From JAOAPG01 sp963791575 (GTDB lineage Bacteria > Acidobacteriota > Terriglobia > Terriglobales > Acidobacteriaceae), in assembly GCA_963791575.1 (NCBI GenBank), contig CAWBSY010000008.1:62001-126000 (forward strand): DNA of 64,000 nt, read 5' to 3'. Below, in pieces: positions 17,409 through 25,990 of the stretch. Positions within the stretch are counted from its first letter, which is position 1. The number at the start of each line of letters is the position of its first letter. The position numbers and the translations under genes are program-made. Below the pieces are notes generated by a model that worked only from the letters and a program-made list of their open reading frames with translations, did no database searches and was not told the origin of the DNA.

Positions 17409-18587
17409 CTACCAACGCTCTGCTGGGAAGGCGTTGTACAGACCATTCAATGAAATCTGCTCGCCTAGGGTTACGGCTCCGGACTGCGCGTTGAAAACAA
17501 AGAAGTTGATCGTGGAGTTGGCATCGATGTTGCCATACTGAACTCCGTACAACAGACGATCATCCGGACTGAAGTACAAGTTCAGCAGATCAGACAGAGA
17601 GTATCCGGTGTCGACGATTTGCTGGGTCGCCCAATCCACCTTACCTATAAGTTGTCCGGACACAGTATTAAAGACAACAAAACGACCTAGAGGATCAATC
17701 TGGATTGACCCCGAATTCGCACATGCAGACAGCATCTTGGCGGTGCAGTGAATCAGCGGCTTCTTGGGTCCAGGCGTCAGCGGATAAACGTTCAAAAGAT
17801 TATATTGCGGCTGGTAAGAAATCGGATTGTGAAGATCGAAGAACACGTTCCCGGCGATCACGACTTCATCCCCGCCCTGGTTTCCATTTCTCCAATTGAA
17901 AAACTGCGTGCCACCGCTCAGGTTTCCGGTTGTCTGGTCGACATCCCTGTAATAGTAAGTAAGCTCTTCGCTGTCGTGGTAATAACAGCCCACAACGATG
18001 TAGAGTCTACTTCCATCGGAACTGAACCCGTAGAATCCAGGCCCGCAATAGTAACTGGGAGGATAGCTTCCCTGAATGGTCGGAGATTCAGTGAGGATCC
18101 CGGTGTTGCGATTTACTGTGAAAAGGCGGATTTGATACGCGTACTCTCCGTAGGATTTCAGCTCTGACTGAATTGCATAGGCAAAGCGTCCGTTAGGATC
18201 GATCTGAAATTGGTTGATGGAGGTCACCGTTAGGTCCTGCACCGCTGGAACTTGCGGGACTCCAAAGGAATCCGTGGCATAGACCCAAATGTGCTGAACT
18301 TTTTGTGAGTCGGTTCCAAAGATGTAAACGAACCGATCTTTCCTTGCTGTGTTAAGGGAGAGATTTAATGGAGAGGCTGCGGTAACGAGGGGCTGCCCTA
18401 CCAACGTAGCCTGCCCGTTTTCCGGATCCACATTGTAAGTTAAGATATTCGAATTTTGTTGTAGGTAAAGTACTTCGACTTTGGTATTAGCCGAAGCGAT
18501 TGGTGAAGAAGTTTGCGCCCTTGCACTGATGGTTAGAGTAGCGAGCGATAGAACCGAGGCAAAAAGTAACGAGAGTCGGCCAGGCAT
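17409..18587 (-). CDS. Secreted YVTN/lactonase-like beta-propeller protein
   Basis: The 392-residue protein has a signal peptide (LLFASVLSLATLTISARAQ) and repeated blade motifs such as IDPNGRFAYAI, FSSDGSRLYIVVG, IDPLGRFVVFN and FSPDDRLLYGV. These mark a beta-propeller of the 6-phosphogluconolactonase/YVTN type. Its secreted nature argues against cytosolic lactonase activity; a cell-surface or binding role is more likely. CGGAGGG lies 7 bases before the ATG. A hairpin in the leader (18603-18617) could affect translation. Confidence 0.82.
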   Translation of the reverse strand: MPGRLSLLFASVLSLATLTISARAQTSSPIASANTKVEVLYLQQNSNILTYNVDPENGQATLVGQPLVTAASPLNLSLNTARKDRFVYIFGTDSQKVQHIWVYATDSFGVPQVPAVQDLTVTSINQFQIDPNGRFAYAIQSELKSYGEYAYQIRLFTVNRNTGILTESPTIQGSYPPSYYCGPGFYGFSSDGSRLYIVVGCYYHDSEELTYYYRDVDQTTGNLSGGTQFFNWRNGNQGGDEVVIAGNVFFDLHNPISYQPQYNLLNVYPLTPGPKKPLIHCTAKMLSACANSGSIQIDPLGRFVVFNTVSGQLIGKVDWATQQIVDTGYSLSDLLNLYFSPDDRLLYGVQYGNIDANSTINFFVFNAQSGAVTLGEQISLNGLYNAFPAERW

Positions 18588-18602
18588 GGGATTTCCCTCC
18601 GG

Positions 18603-18617
18603 GCAGCTTTAAGCTGC
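18603..18617. other. Stem-loop in the leader of the propeller gene
   Basis: GCAGCTT / AAGCTGC with a single central T lies just 5' of the ribosome site of the gene at 17409-18587. Read on the plus strand it is followed by TTTTT and resembles a terminator, but no plus-strand gene ends here. Confidence 0.35.
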
Positions 18618-18743
18618 TTTTTCGGGAGCTTTGGATTCCTCAATTGTTTCGCGAGTTGCTGCTTTCTAAGGGAGAGTACAGTGTTTGAGGGACGACATAT
18701 TCTTTTGTAATTGAAACTTGTGCCGTTCTCAGACAAGCTGTTC

Positions 18744-19142
18744 TTACATGATTCGTCCTTCGGCCAAGTCTTTGACTAATCCCAGGTCAGCTTCCAAGAA
18801 GTCATAGGAGGGTAGGTTTTGGCGCTCTGCCCATTGCACATCCTTGAAAATCTTATTTTCGATCTCACCACGATATTCATGGACGGCGAAAAAGCGCAGT
18901 TCCACTGATCCGCCGTTCGGGTATGTGTGTACGATGCGCGAGGCTTCATCGCCGATTACCGCGTCGATGCCGAGTTCCTCTTCGAGTTCACGGTGCAATG
19001 CATCCCGAGGCTGTTCACCTTCTTCAATTTTTCCACCGGGAAACTCCCACTTCAGCGGCATTACCTGATGGCGAGTGCGCTGGCAAACCAGAATCTTTTC
19101 ATTCTGGAAGATCAAGGCCGCAACGACGCGCTTCACCGGCAC
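18744..19142 (-). CDS. Nudix hydrolase, MutT-type 8-oxo-dGTP pyrophosphatase
   Basis: The 132-residue Nudix domain has a full Nudix box (GGKIEEGEQPRDALHRELEE then ELGI). The N-terminal KRVVAALIF and the WEFPGG just before the box are typical of MutT enzymes that cleanse oxidised dGTP. The start is GTG at 19142. It stands alone on the minus strand, without close co-directional partners upstream. Confidence 0.88.
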   Translation of the reverse strand: MPVKRVVAALIFQNEKILVCQRTRHQVMPLKWEFPGGKIEEGEQPRDALHRELEEELGIDAVIGDEASRIVHTYPNGGSVELRFFAVHEYRGEIENKIFKDVQWAERQNLPSYDFLEADLGLVKDLAEGRIM

Positions 19143-19300
19143 ACCAAACTTACGACCCGAAACGGATTACAGAGTTCAATCATTTCCCAAATTTCCCCGG
19201 CGATATTTTGTAGTGAATGAGCGATCAGGATACTAAGAACCCGAAGAGTGCGAGTTTTCTATTTTTTTCAGCGATATGGGTTCAATCACCATACGGCATA

Positions 19301-20158
19301 TTAACGCACTTCTCCCAACCGATGATTTCTGTCGCGAATATTGGCAATCCTTCTCAGACCTTGCGGAAGTGGGAAACTCTCTGGCCAGAACGCGGCTGCC
19401 AACGCTCTTAGACCGTTAATCAAATTCGGCGCCGGAGTATTTAGCAATTCGTCACTGATGCAATACACTTGACCTTCGCTCGCAGCTCGCATCGTTTGCC
19501 ATCCTCGCTTTTCAACAATTTTTTCGAGTGGAACGCGATCACCGGCGCCGCACCAGGCTGCCACGATTACATCAGGGTCTTCAGACATTACGGCTTCTGC
19601 TGAAGTCGTTGCGCCCGGAGTTCCGATGAACTCGCCGCCCGCGATTTCCACTAGCTCTGCGACCCACGCTTGTGAGGCAATCAGCGGCTTGCCCCACTCT
19701 TCGCAATAGACTCTGGGACGCTTCCGCTCACCTCTTGTTGCCATAACTTGTGTCCGCACCTCTTCAAGGTTCTGTTGCATGTGGGCTATGGTTCGTGCGC
19801 CTTCTTGCGAAGCTCCCATAATCCCTGCGATACACGCGATGTCGCCGTATACGTCGGCCAGCGTTTTTGGCGCAAACCCTAGGAACCGCGCTCCCGATTT
19901 CAATATTTCTGTCACTGCTTTTTCTTGATACGGGACGGATGCAATGACCAAGTCCGGTCGTGTACTCAATATTTGTTCGCTTTGTGCAGTCCAGGAATCG
20001 GCAACAATGGTTCGCTTGTTTCCGATAACCTCCGGACACACGTCCACGCAATATTTTGTGCAGGCCACCAGGCGATCTAGCTTCCCGATCTGTTGCAAAA
20101 TTAAAGTTGCGCTCGGTTGCAGTGATACGACTCGCTGCGGAGTATGGTCGGAAGGCAT
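19301..20158 (-). CDS. BtuF-like substrate-binding-fold protein without signal peptide
   Basis: The 285-residue protein has the periplasmic-binding-protein fold of the BtuF/FhuD group (RVVSLQPSATLILQQIGKLDRLV, TRPDLVIASVPYQ, DPDVIVAAWCGAG). There is no signal peptide: the conserved domain starts within nine residues of the ATG. Related cytosolic-looking BtuF proteins are annotated as cobalamin-binding proteins, but without a BtuCD permease nearby an ordinary uptake role is doubtful. It is divergent from the NifU-like gene, with about 53-83 bases between starts, so the two may share control. Confidence 0.75.
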   Translation of the reverse strand: MPSDHTPQRVVSLQPSATLILQQIGKLDRLVACTKYCVDVCPEVIGNKRTIVADSWTAQSEQILSTRPDLVIASVPYQEKAVTEILKSGARFLGFAPKTLADVYGDIACIAGIMGASQEGARTIAHMQQNLEEVRTQVMATRGERKRPRVYCEEWGKPLIASQAWVAELVEIAGGEFIGTPGATTSAEAVMSEDPDVIVAAWCGAGDRVPLEKIVEKRGWQTMRAASEGQVYCISDELLNTPAPNLINGLRALAAAFWPESFPLPQGLRRIANIRDRNHRLGEVR

Positions 20159-20241
20159 GTGAATTTATCTTAACGCCTCTGAAACCTGGCGCCTCTCAAG
20201 ATAGTCGATAGGTGGCGAGAAAGAATTTAGAATGGTCTCTG

Positions 20242-20601
20242 ATGTACTCCCCTCAAGTTCTCGATCATTTTCAGAATCCGCGCAATGGTGGCGAAGTTCG
20301 CGATCCCGACGCGTTCGCGCAGATTGAAAATCCAGCCTGCGGAGATATTCTCAAACTCACGCTCAAGATTACGGACGGCCGTGTAGCTGAAATTCGCTTC
20401 CTGGCAAAAGGGTGCGTGGCTGCCATGGCTTGTGCTTCGGCTGTCACTGAATTGGCTCAGGGTAGAACAGTTCAGGATGCTCGTAAGCTAGAAAGGGAAG
20501 CCGTAATTCGGTGTGTAGGCGGATTGCCGGAAGCTTCCATTCATGCAAGCCATTTGGCAATCGATACCCTCACATCGGCATTGGCTGGAATCAAGATCTA
20601 A
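20242..20601 (+). CDS. NifU/IscU-like Fe-S scaffold protein lacking the third canonical Cys
   Basis: The protein is about 119 residues and matches the IscU/NifU-N family (MYSPQVLDHFQNPRN, ENPACGD, AKGCVAAMACAS). The first two cluster cysteines are present. The third, usually in an HCSxLA motif, is Ala in IHASHLAIDTL. Two extra cysteines (MACAS, IRCVGG) might substitute. I use ATG 20242, where the family begins; a GTG at 20212 is an alternative. Its last 11 bases overlap the convergent HAD gene. No cysteine desulfurase is adjacent. Confidence 0.8.
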   Translation: MYSPQVLDHFQNPRNGGEVRDPDAFAQIENPACGDILKLTLKITDGRVAEIRFLAKGCVAAMACASAVTELAQGRTVQDARKLEREAVIRCVGGLPEASIHASHLAIDTLTSALAGIKI

Positions 20602-21313
20602 CTTCCGGTGATGTGCCGTTTGGCCAATACACTGTCCATCCCCGTTCTCGGGCCATTTTTTCCAGATCAGGATTGGGATTAATGGCAAAAGCATGGCGGG
20701 CAATTTTGAGCATCTCTGCGTCCCATCGAGAATTCCCAAAGGCCACATCTGGATCGACCTTCGCGACCTCTCGAATCGCCTTAGGCTTTCCGTGTCCGGA
20801 GGGCACACGGATCAAACGGTTCGTAATCGTCCCATTCTCGATCTCCACGGAAGCAGCTAGAATCCGGTTCGCTGGAATTTTGAAGTGCTTCATCCCAGCT
20901 TCGATGACCCAATTGTTGGTGGATGAAACAGCCCAGACATCGCAACCCGATTCTTGCAGGCGACGCACCGCTTCGCGCATCTCGGGAAAGATGTTCTCCA
21001 CAAACTTCTCGTCAAAGAACTCGCCCGCAATCCTCAGCATCTCAGCTTCCCGGATGCCGGCATGCATGGTGACCATTTCTCCGCACATATCATCTTCGCT
21101 GACGTTCCCGGTCTTATAGTCAGCATGCCGGGCTCGTATCCTGGCCACGACCTCATTCGAGACGATACCGCGTTCAAGTTCCCATGAGAAAAATCGTTCG
21201 CCAGCATCGCCTGACCAGAGTGTGCCGTCGCAATCAAAAAAAGCTATAGCAGGTTTAAGGTGTAAAACGGAGTCGATGAATTCCACAGCTTTAGGCGAGA
21301 GTGTTGCGGTCAC
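20591..21313 (-). CDS. HAD-IB phosphatase (SerB-like)
   Basis: The 240-residue HAD-superfamily phosphatase has motif I FFDCDGTLW (D27, D29), motif II VSSTNNW and a motif IV region (VAFGNSRWDAEML) with Asn in place of the usual first Asp (GNSRWD for GDSxxD). The small cap and size fit HAD subfamily IB, which includes phosphoserine phosphatases. It is last in the hemQ - nucleotidyltransferase - HAD operon. The substrate is unassigned. Confidence 0.8.
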   Translation of the reverse strand: MTATLSPKAVEFIDSVLHLKPAIAFFDCDGTLWSGDAGERFFSWELERGIVSNEVVARIRARHADYKTGNVSEDDMCGEMVTMHAGIREAEMLRIAGEFFDEKFVENIFPEMREAVRRLQESGCDVWAVSSTNNWVIEAGMKHFKIPANRILAASVEIENGTITNRLIRVPSGHGKPKAIREVAKVDPDVAFGNSRWDAEMLKIARHAFAINPNPDLEKMARERGWTVYWPNGTSPEVRS

Positions 21314-21329
21314 GTAGCATGATCCATTC

Positions 21330-21980
21330 TTAATTTGAGGTATAAGGCTTAGTTGCGGGAACTAACGCTGCGTAGTCTTGCGGCGTATCTACATTCAGTG
21401 TAATCAAAGGATCGTCGACTTGAATATATTCTATGTGTTGCCGGCTTCGGTGCTCAATGTCGCGCGCGTTTGAAGTCACATCAGCTGCCATGAATGCCGA
21501 AATCATTTCTCGTCCTACGAGAATGGGGTGTCCGTGCTTTCCTTGGTAGTCCGGCACCACCGCCCACTTCCTGCGAAGGACAGCATCCGCAAAGGCCAAA
21601 CTGAGTGTCCTCAAGGTTGCTATGTTCGGAGGCGGTCGGTCCACCAACGTGATCATAGCGGCATCTCGGCCCTGGTCTAGCACTTCCTGGAGGCCAACTT
21701 GAAGAGAACTGAATTGCCCGAGTTCCGGATTACGATTTCGCACAATCGAAGCACCAGCCGCGTAGACGATTGGCCTCAGATATTCTTCGTTCTTTCCAGC
21801 GACGACAATCACCATGTCGTTAACGGCATTTAACGTTGCAATGGTCGCTGATAGGAATGTCTGATTGGGCGCAACTCCTGCGTCCACCGGTGGCCAGGGA
21901 AGAAGTGCCTTGTCCGTTCCCATTCGAGTGGACTCCCCAGCAGCGAGAATGATTCCGCAGAAGCTGGGCGCACGGCTCAT
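21330..21980 (-). CDS. MobA/MocA-like nucleotidyltransferase
   Basis: The 216-residue protein opens with the nucleotidyltransferase signature GIILAAGESTRMGTDKALLPW, and Asp and Gly residues fit the rest of the fold. This group transfers CMP or GMP to molybdopterin (MocA, MobA), but close relatives act on other cofactors. Its start overlaps the hemQ stop by 4 bases (21977-21980). No molybdenum genes are near, so the cofactor is left open. Confidence 0.8.
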   Translation of the reverse strand: MSRAPSFCGIILAAGESTRMGTDKALLPWPPVDAGVAPNQTFLSATIATLNAVNDMVIVVAGKNEEYLRPIVYAAGASIVRNRNPELGQFSSLQVGLQEVLDQGRDAAMITLVDRPPPNIATLRTLSLAFADAVLRRKWAVVPDYQGKHGHPILVGREMISAFMAADVTSNARDIEHRSRQHIEYIQVDDPLITLNVDTPQDYAALVPATKPYTSN

Positions 21981-22846
21981 AGTCCGCCCGGCAACTCGCC
22001 ATTCAACAATTTGCCTAGCCCCGCCGCCGGACAGCGTAGCCCAATGTAGAAATGTCCAAACAGGGCGTAAACGGCACTTACCTCATCGAATCGCATCTCA
22101 TAAATCAATTTCTTGAAGACGACGGGATCATCTGAGAAAAGATCGACTCCCCACTCCCAATCGTCAAAGCCGATCGAGCCCGTGATGATCTGCTTGACCT
22201 GCCCTGCGTAGCGGCGTCCGACTAGCCCATGCTCATTCATTTGTCGTGCACGTTCTTCAATAGGTACCGTGTACCAGTTCTTGTCTTCGCCACGACGGCG
22301 ATCCATGGGGTAGAAGCAGGCGTAGCGATGTTTTGGAATCTCCGGAAACAACCGTGGGCGCATTGCCTCTCGTTGGCGCGCCAGAGTCTCTTCGATCGAG
22401 CGGTTCCATTCTTCGGAATGGGTTTCGACCCCTCGATCAGCGAGTTCCTGGTAGATCTTAATCGTAGACTCATACAGCCCAAGCTCAATGATTGAGAGGT
22501 AAGAGGTCGTGGGTTCCAGATAATCATTCAACCGCAGACGGGCGAGTTGCAATTCCGCGTGATTCAGCTCATCGAACGACCGCCGGAAATGGACGAACAT
22601 CAGGTCGCCCTTGTGTCCGATCAAAGAAAATAGCGCTGACTGACCTGTCCCGTTCTGTTCCATTCGTCCGAGCACGCCTGTAGCTTCGTGCACGATGTCG
22701 GTTTTCTGGGTTGTACGAAGCTGCCGCCAAGCATCCCAACGGAAACGCATCATCTGGTGCAATACGCTATAACCTTCGACGGTGAGCGGGACTGCTGGAA
22801 TCTCAGTCGAAACTGAGTGTTGCCGAACTGGGTGAGTAGTGGACAT
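21977..22846 (-). CDS. hemQ: Coproheme decarboxylase HemQ (chlorite dismutase family)
   Basis: The 289-residue clade-1 Cld-family protein converts coproheme to heme b with peroxide in the coproporphyrin-dependent pathway. The motif FYPMDRRRGEDKNWY carries the radical Tyr (Y179). The proximal heme His is in MNEHGLVGRRYAG (H206). A conserved C-terminal block (EWGVDLFSDDP, EMRFDEVSAVYALFG) is present. It is the first gene of a three-gene operon. A long N-terminal extension before VEGYSVLH is ordinary in this phylum. Confidence 0.92.
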   Translation of the reverse strand: MSTTHPVRQHSVSTEIPAVPLTVEGYSVLHQMMRFRWDAWRQLRTTQKTDIVHEATGVLGRMEQNGTGQSALFSLIGHKGDLMFVHFRRSFDELNHAELQLARLRLNDYLEPTTSYLSIIELGLYESTIKIYQELADRGVETHSEEWNRSIEETLARQREAMRPRLFPEIPKHRYACFYPMDRRRGEDKNWYTVPIEERARQMNEHGLVGRRYAGQVKQIITGSIGFDDWEWGVDLFSDDPVVFKKLIYEMRFDEVSAVYALFGHFYIGLRCPAAGLGKLLNGELPGGL

Positions 22847-23035
22847 AGGGTGGTTTTGTTAGCTCTACTGCCAATTGTACTCGGGACGAGATTGGCCAGA
22901 AAGGGAGGGCGCTTCACCCTGCCGGCGGCAAAAAAGCCTTCTCCGGGCCACCCCAGATGGCTTGCACGGTAACCAACCAATGGGATTACTATTTACAGAG
23001 CAACAGGATGGCGGGTATCCGGCTTCTAAGTAATT

Positions 23036-23950
23036 ATGAAACTCACCTTGGGGCGGCTAGGTCTAGGAGCGATTTTGACGGCGGTGCTCGCCATCTCTAA
23101 CATAGCTGTCCTTGTTCACGCTCAACAGATTGCCCGCTCGCCGGATGAACTCGTCCGAGAGACTGTGAAAAAGGAACTGAACGCGAGCGAAGGTCACTCC
23201 AAATTCATGTTCCGCGATGAAAAGAAAACGGCCGAGGGATCACAAACGAAATTGATCGTCGAAACGGACGATTCCATGGCTGGCATGTTGATTGAGGAGA
23301 ACGGTCGTCCCCTTACCCCTGAACAGCAGCGGGCAGAAGATGCACGGCTTGAGAGCTACATAAAGAATCCGGCGGAGCTTAACAAAAAACGCGAGAAAGA
23401 AAAAGAGGAGGCGGAGCACACCAAGAGAATAGTCGCCGCCATGCCCGACGCCTTTATTTATGAGAATGACGGCACTGTCCCCGGAACGCAATCCTTGGGA
23501 CGACCCGGCGATGTATTGGTGCGGCTGAAATTTCATCCCAATCCCAATTTCAATCCACCATCCCATGTTGAGCAAATTCTTACCGGTATGGCGGGGTACA
23601 TCCTGATCGATACCAATCAATGCCGCATTGCCAAGATCGATGGAACCCTCGTGAAAGATGTCGGTTTTGGGTGGGGGATTTTGGGGCATTTGGAACCGGG
23701 CGGCCACTTTCTGGTTGAGCAGGCTGATGTCGGCGATGGGCATTGGGAAGCCACTCGCATGGATCTTACTTTTGATGGCAAGATCATGCTCTTTAAAAAG
23801 CTCCATATCAACTCTAGCCAGATCTTTAGTGATTTCCGTCCCGCTCCTGCGAATCTGAATTTTGAGGAAGGTGTGGCGCTGCTGAAGAAACAAGAGTCGG
23901 AATTAGCGCAGAATCAGCGTCAAGTAGCAGAAAATCAAAAGCAGAAGTAG
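23036..23950 (+). CDS. Secreted protein of unknown function
   Basis: The 304-residue protein has a signal peptide (LGLGAILTAVLAISNIAVLVHA). A charged coiled-coil-like middle (about 90-135, rich in Lys and Glu: KKREKEKEEAEHTKR) leads to a beta-rich C-terminal half (GDVLVRLKFHPNPNFNPP, MAGYILIDTNQCRIAKIDG, GGHFLVEQADVG) that resembles LolA/outer-membrane-lipoprotein-sorting folds. The end is again charged, with repeated QNQ/ENQ. I do not recognise a named family. It stands alone between the divergent hemQ operon and convergent menC. Confidence 0.7.
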   Translation: MKLTLGRLGLGAILTAVLAISNIAVLVHAQQIARSPDELVRETVKKELNASEGHSKFMFRDEKKTAEGSQTKLIVETDDSMAGMLIEENGRPLTPEQQRAEDARLESYIKNPAELNKKREKEKEEAEHTKRIVAAMPDAFIYENDGTVPGTQSLGRPGDVLVRLKFHPNPNFNPPSHVEQILTGMAGYILIDTNQCRIAKIDGTLVKDVGFGWGILGHLEPGGHFLVEQADVGDGHWEATRMDLTFDGKIMLFKKLHINSSQIFSDFRPAPANLNFEEGVALLKKQESELAQNQRQVAENQKQK

Positions 23951-23971
23951 TTTAGTAAATTTCGCGCGCCG

Positions 23972-25093
23972 CTAAGCCATCTGAAGCGTCTTTAGCGTTT
24001 GCTTTCGTACCGTTAATTTCTCGATCAAATCTTCACGGATACGATATCCCGTTCCCGGTTCATCACTGACGGCAATTGTTCCTTGCGGAGTAACTTCAAC
24101 CGCTGGCTCAATGACGTCCTCCTTCCAATAGCGCTTCGAAGCGGAAACGTCACCTGGCAGGCGAAAATTCTTTAGCGAGGATAAAGCAATATTGTGAGCG
24201 CGGCCAATACCGGATTCCAGCATTCCGCCACACCAGACCGGAATGTTGTGAGTCTGGCAGACGTCATGAATTTTTCTTGCTTCGGTGAACCCGCCCACCC
24301 GTCCAACTTTGATATTGATGATGCGGCAAGCTCCAGTCTCTATAGCCTGGGCGGCGTGCCGTACATGGCCGATCGACTCATCCAAACAAATTGCGGTCCG
24401 AAGTTCACGTTGCAAGCGGGCGTGATAGTAAATGTCGTCGTTCCAGAGTGGCTGTTCGATCATGAGAAGGTTGAATTGATCGAACTTTCGCAGGTGCTCA
24501 ACCTCGTCCATGCGATACGCTGAATTGGCGTCGCAACTGAGAACGATGTCGGGCCATCGCGAGCGGATTCGCTCTAAGATGTTGACGTCCCATCCCGGCT
24601 TTACTTTTACTTTGATGCGACGATAGCCGGCGGCTAGTTCCAGCTCTATTTTTTCCAACAACTGTTCGATCGAGTCCTGGATTCCAATCGAAACTCCGCA
24701 CTCTATTTCTCGGCGTGTTCCTCCGAGCAGTTTCCAAAGCGGCTGCTGCTTCTGTTTGGCCTCTGCGTCCCAGAGCGCATTCTCTATGGCTGCTTTGGCC
24801 ATCGGATGCCCGCGAAATCTCGCCATGAGTGCGACGCAATCTGTGGCGGATGAAACAGTCTTACCCAGAAGAGCAGGCACGAGAAATTGCTGCATCACAG
24901 CCCATGCGGTTTCTGCCCACTCCGAGCTGTAGAAGGGGCCTTCATCGGCGACACACTCACCCCACCCGTCTACACCTTCACAATGTACAGTGACGAGAAT
25001 AATCCGCCGGCTGTAGGTTCGCCCAAAGCTCGTTTCAAAAAAATGAACGAGCGGCATGTGAATCTCACGTAATGTGATCGCTTCAATCTTCAT
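23972..25093 (-). CDS. menC: o-Succinylbenzoate synthase / N-succinylamino-acid racemase (MenC/NSAR family)
   Basis: The protein is about 373 residues, a member of the enolase superfamily. Catalytic lysines lie in RRIKVKVKPG (KxK) and INIKVGRVGG, and the metal ligands are in LSCDANSAY, MIEQPL and CLDESIG. The OSBS reaction makes menaquinone precursor; many members of this branch also racemise N-succinylamino acids. A GNAT acyltransferase gene lies directly upstream on the same strand, the arrangement seen in the D- to L-amino-acid NSAR pathway. I start at ATG 25093, where the domain begins; the frame is open to 25162. Confidence 0.85.
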   Translation of the reverse strand: MKIEAITLREIHMPLVHFFETSFGRTYSRRIILVTVHCEGVDGWGECVADEGPFYSSEWAETAWAVMQQFLVPALLGKTVSSATDCVALMARFRGHPMAKAAIENALWDAEAKQKQQPLWKLLGGTRREIECGVSIGIQDSIEQLLEKIELELAAGYRRIKVKVKPGWDVNILERIRSRWPDIVLSCDANSAYRMDEVEHLRKFDQFNLLMIEQPLWNDDIYYHARLQRELRTAICLDESIGHVRHAAQAIETGACRIINIKVGRVGGFTEARKIHDVCQTHNIPVWCGGMLESGIGRAHNIALSSLKNFRLPGDVSASKRYWKEDVIEPAVEVTPQGTIAVSDEPGTGYRIREDLIEKLTVRKQTLKTLQMA

Positions 25094-25176
25094 GAGTGGT
25101 AGTCGAGAGCGCGGCAAATACTTCCGAACACTAACGTCAAGCGTGTCGTGACGCCCAGCCAATTCTACTGATTCGC

Positions 25177-25936
25177 TTAGGACAGGCGTTCATTCCACGA
25201 GGAGAGCAGAAAGGTACCATTTCCCTCTGCATCTCGCTCAAAACCGAGCACTGACAACCCGTCTGCAAATGATTTCAAAAAAACTTCTCGATTCTTGTTT
25301 TGAACAACCTTGGCTCGGTCTCTGGTAGCGGGATCAGCCTTCCATTGATAAATCGCCGCAGGGACCGAAATCGTGGTCACGGGCTCTTGGGAGGGCAACA
25401 TTCCCGTCGCAAGTAGATCTTCTACCCGCTTGGATTTCAGCCACCACTCCGCAATCAAGCGGTCCGTGGGCATTCCTCCCTGAAGGGGAGATGAAGTGAT
25501 TCCATACTGGTTAACCGTATAGCGGCGTGCGATGGCTCCGAGCTTCTGAATATTCAAGTACGCGTTCTTGATCTCCAGCGGATCAAATGTCCACTCGATC
25601 AATTCGATACCGCGCTGTAGAGCGTCATCGCGCTGGAACATCTTGATCCGGCGTCCGAGACCTGCATTCCTGTACTCCTGGCGTACCGCCAGCATTTGCG
25701 AATGAAAGTAAGCGTGTCCACCTCGAACGCCCGGTATCGCGAGGGCAAAGGCGACAAGCTCATCTTCTCGAAAAGCACCGATAACTTGTCCGCCGATTTT
25801 CTGTGCGACAACGAACATTCGGAGCGGTACGACCTCTATGTCAGAAAATCCCCATACTTCTTTCTGCAGAGCGACACAAGAGCGCAGCTCGCCAAGATCC
25901 CGGCAGTTGCGGATTTCGTATTGTCTGCTGTGGCAA
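25177..25936 (-). CDS. GNAT acyltransferase (5' frame uncertain)
   Basis: A GNAT-fold acyltransferase with acyl-CoA loop residues in VRQEYRNAGLGRRIKMFQRD and a conserved IEWTFDPLEIKNAYLNIQKLGA block. The first in-frame ATG is at 25818, but coding sequence clearly continues upstream to 25920 (EIRNCRDLGELRS, then KEVWGFSDIEVVPLR) with no start codon. Removing one A just before 25920 joins it to a TTG at 25936 and gives about 252 residues. It lies 83 bases upstream of menC; in NSAR pathways such a protein N-succinylates D-amino acids. Confidence 0.75.
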
Positions 25937-25990
25937 TCGCTAGTTGGCGATCATTGGTTTGGCCGGCGTTCTGAACGGCGGAATCGGCGG

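Noticed and set aside
18603..18617. Terminator for a plus-strand gene
   Set aside because: No plus-strand gene ends nearby; kept only as an unassigned stem-loop.
21330..21980. Calling this gene mobA or mocA
   Set aside because: The nucleotidyltransferase signature is clear but no molybdopterin genes are present, so the symbol would be a guess.
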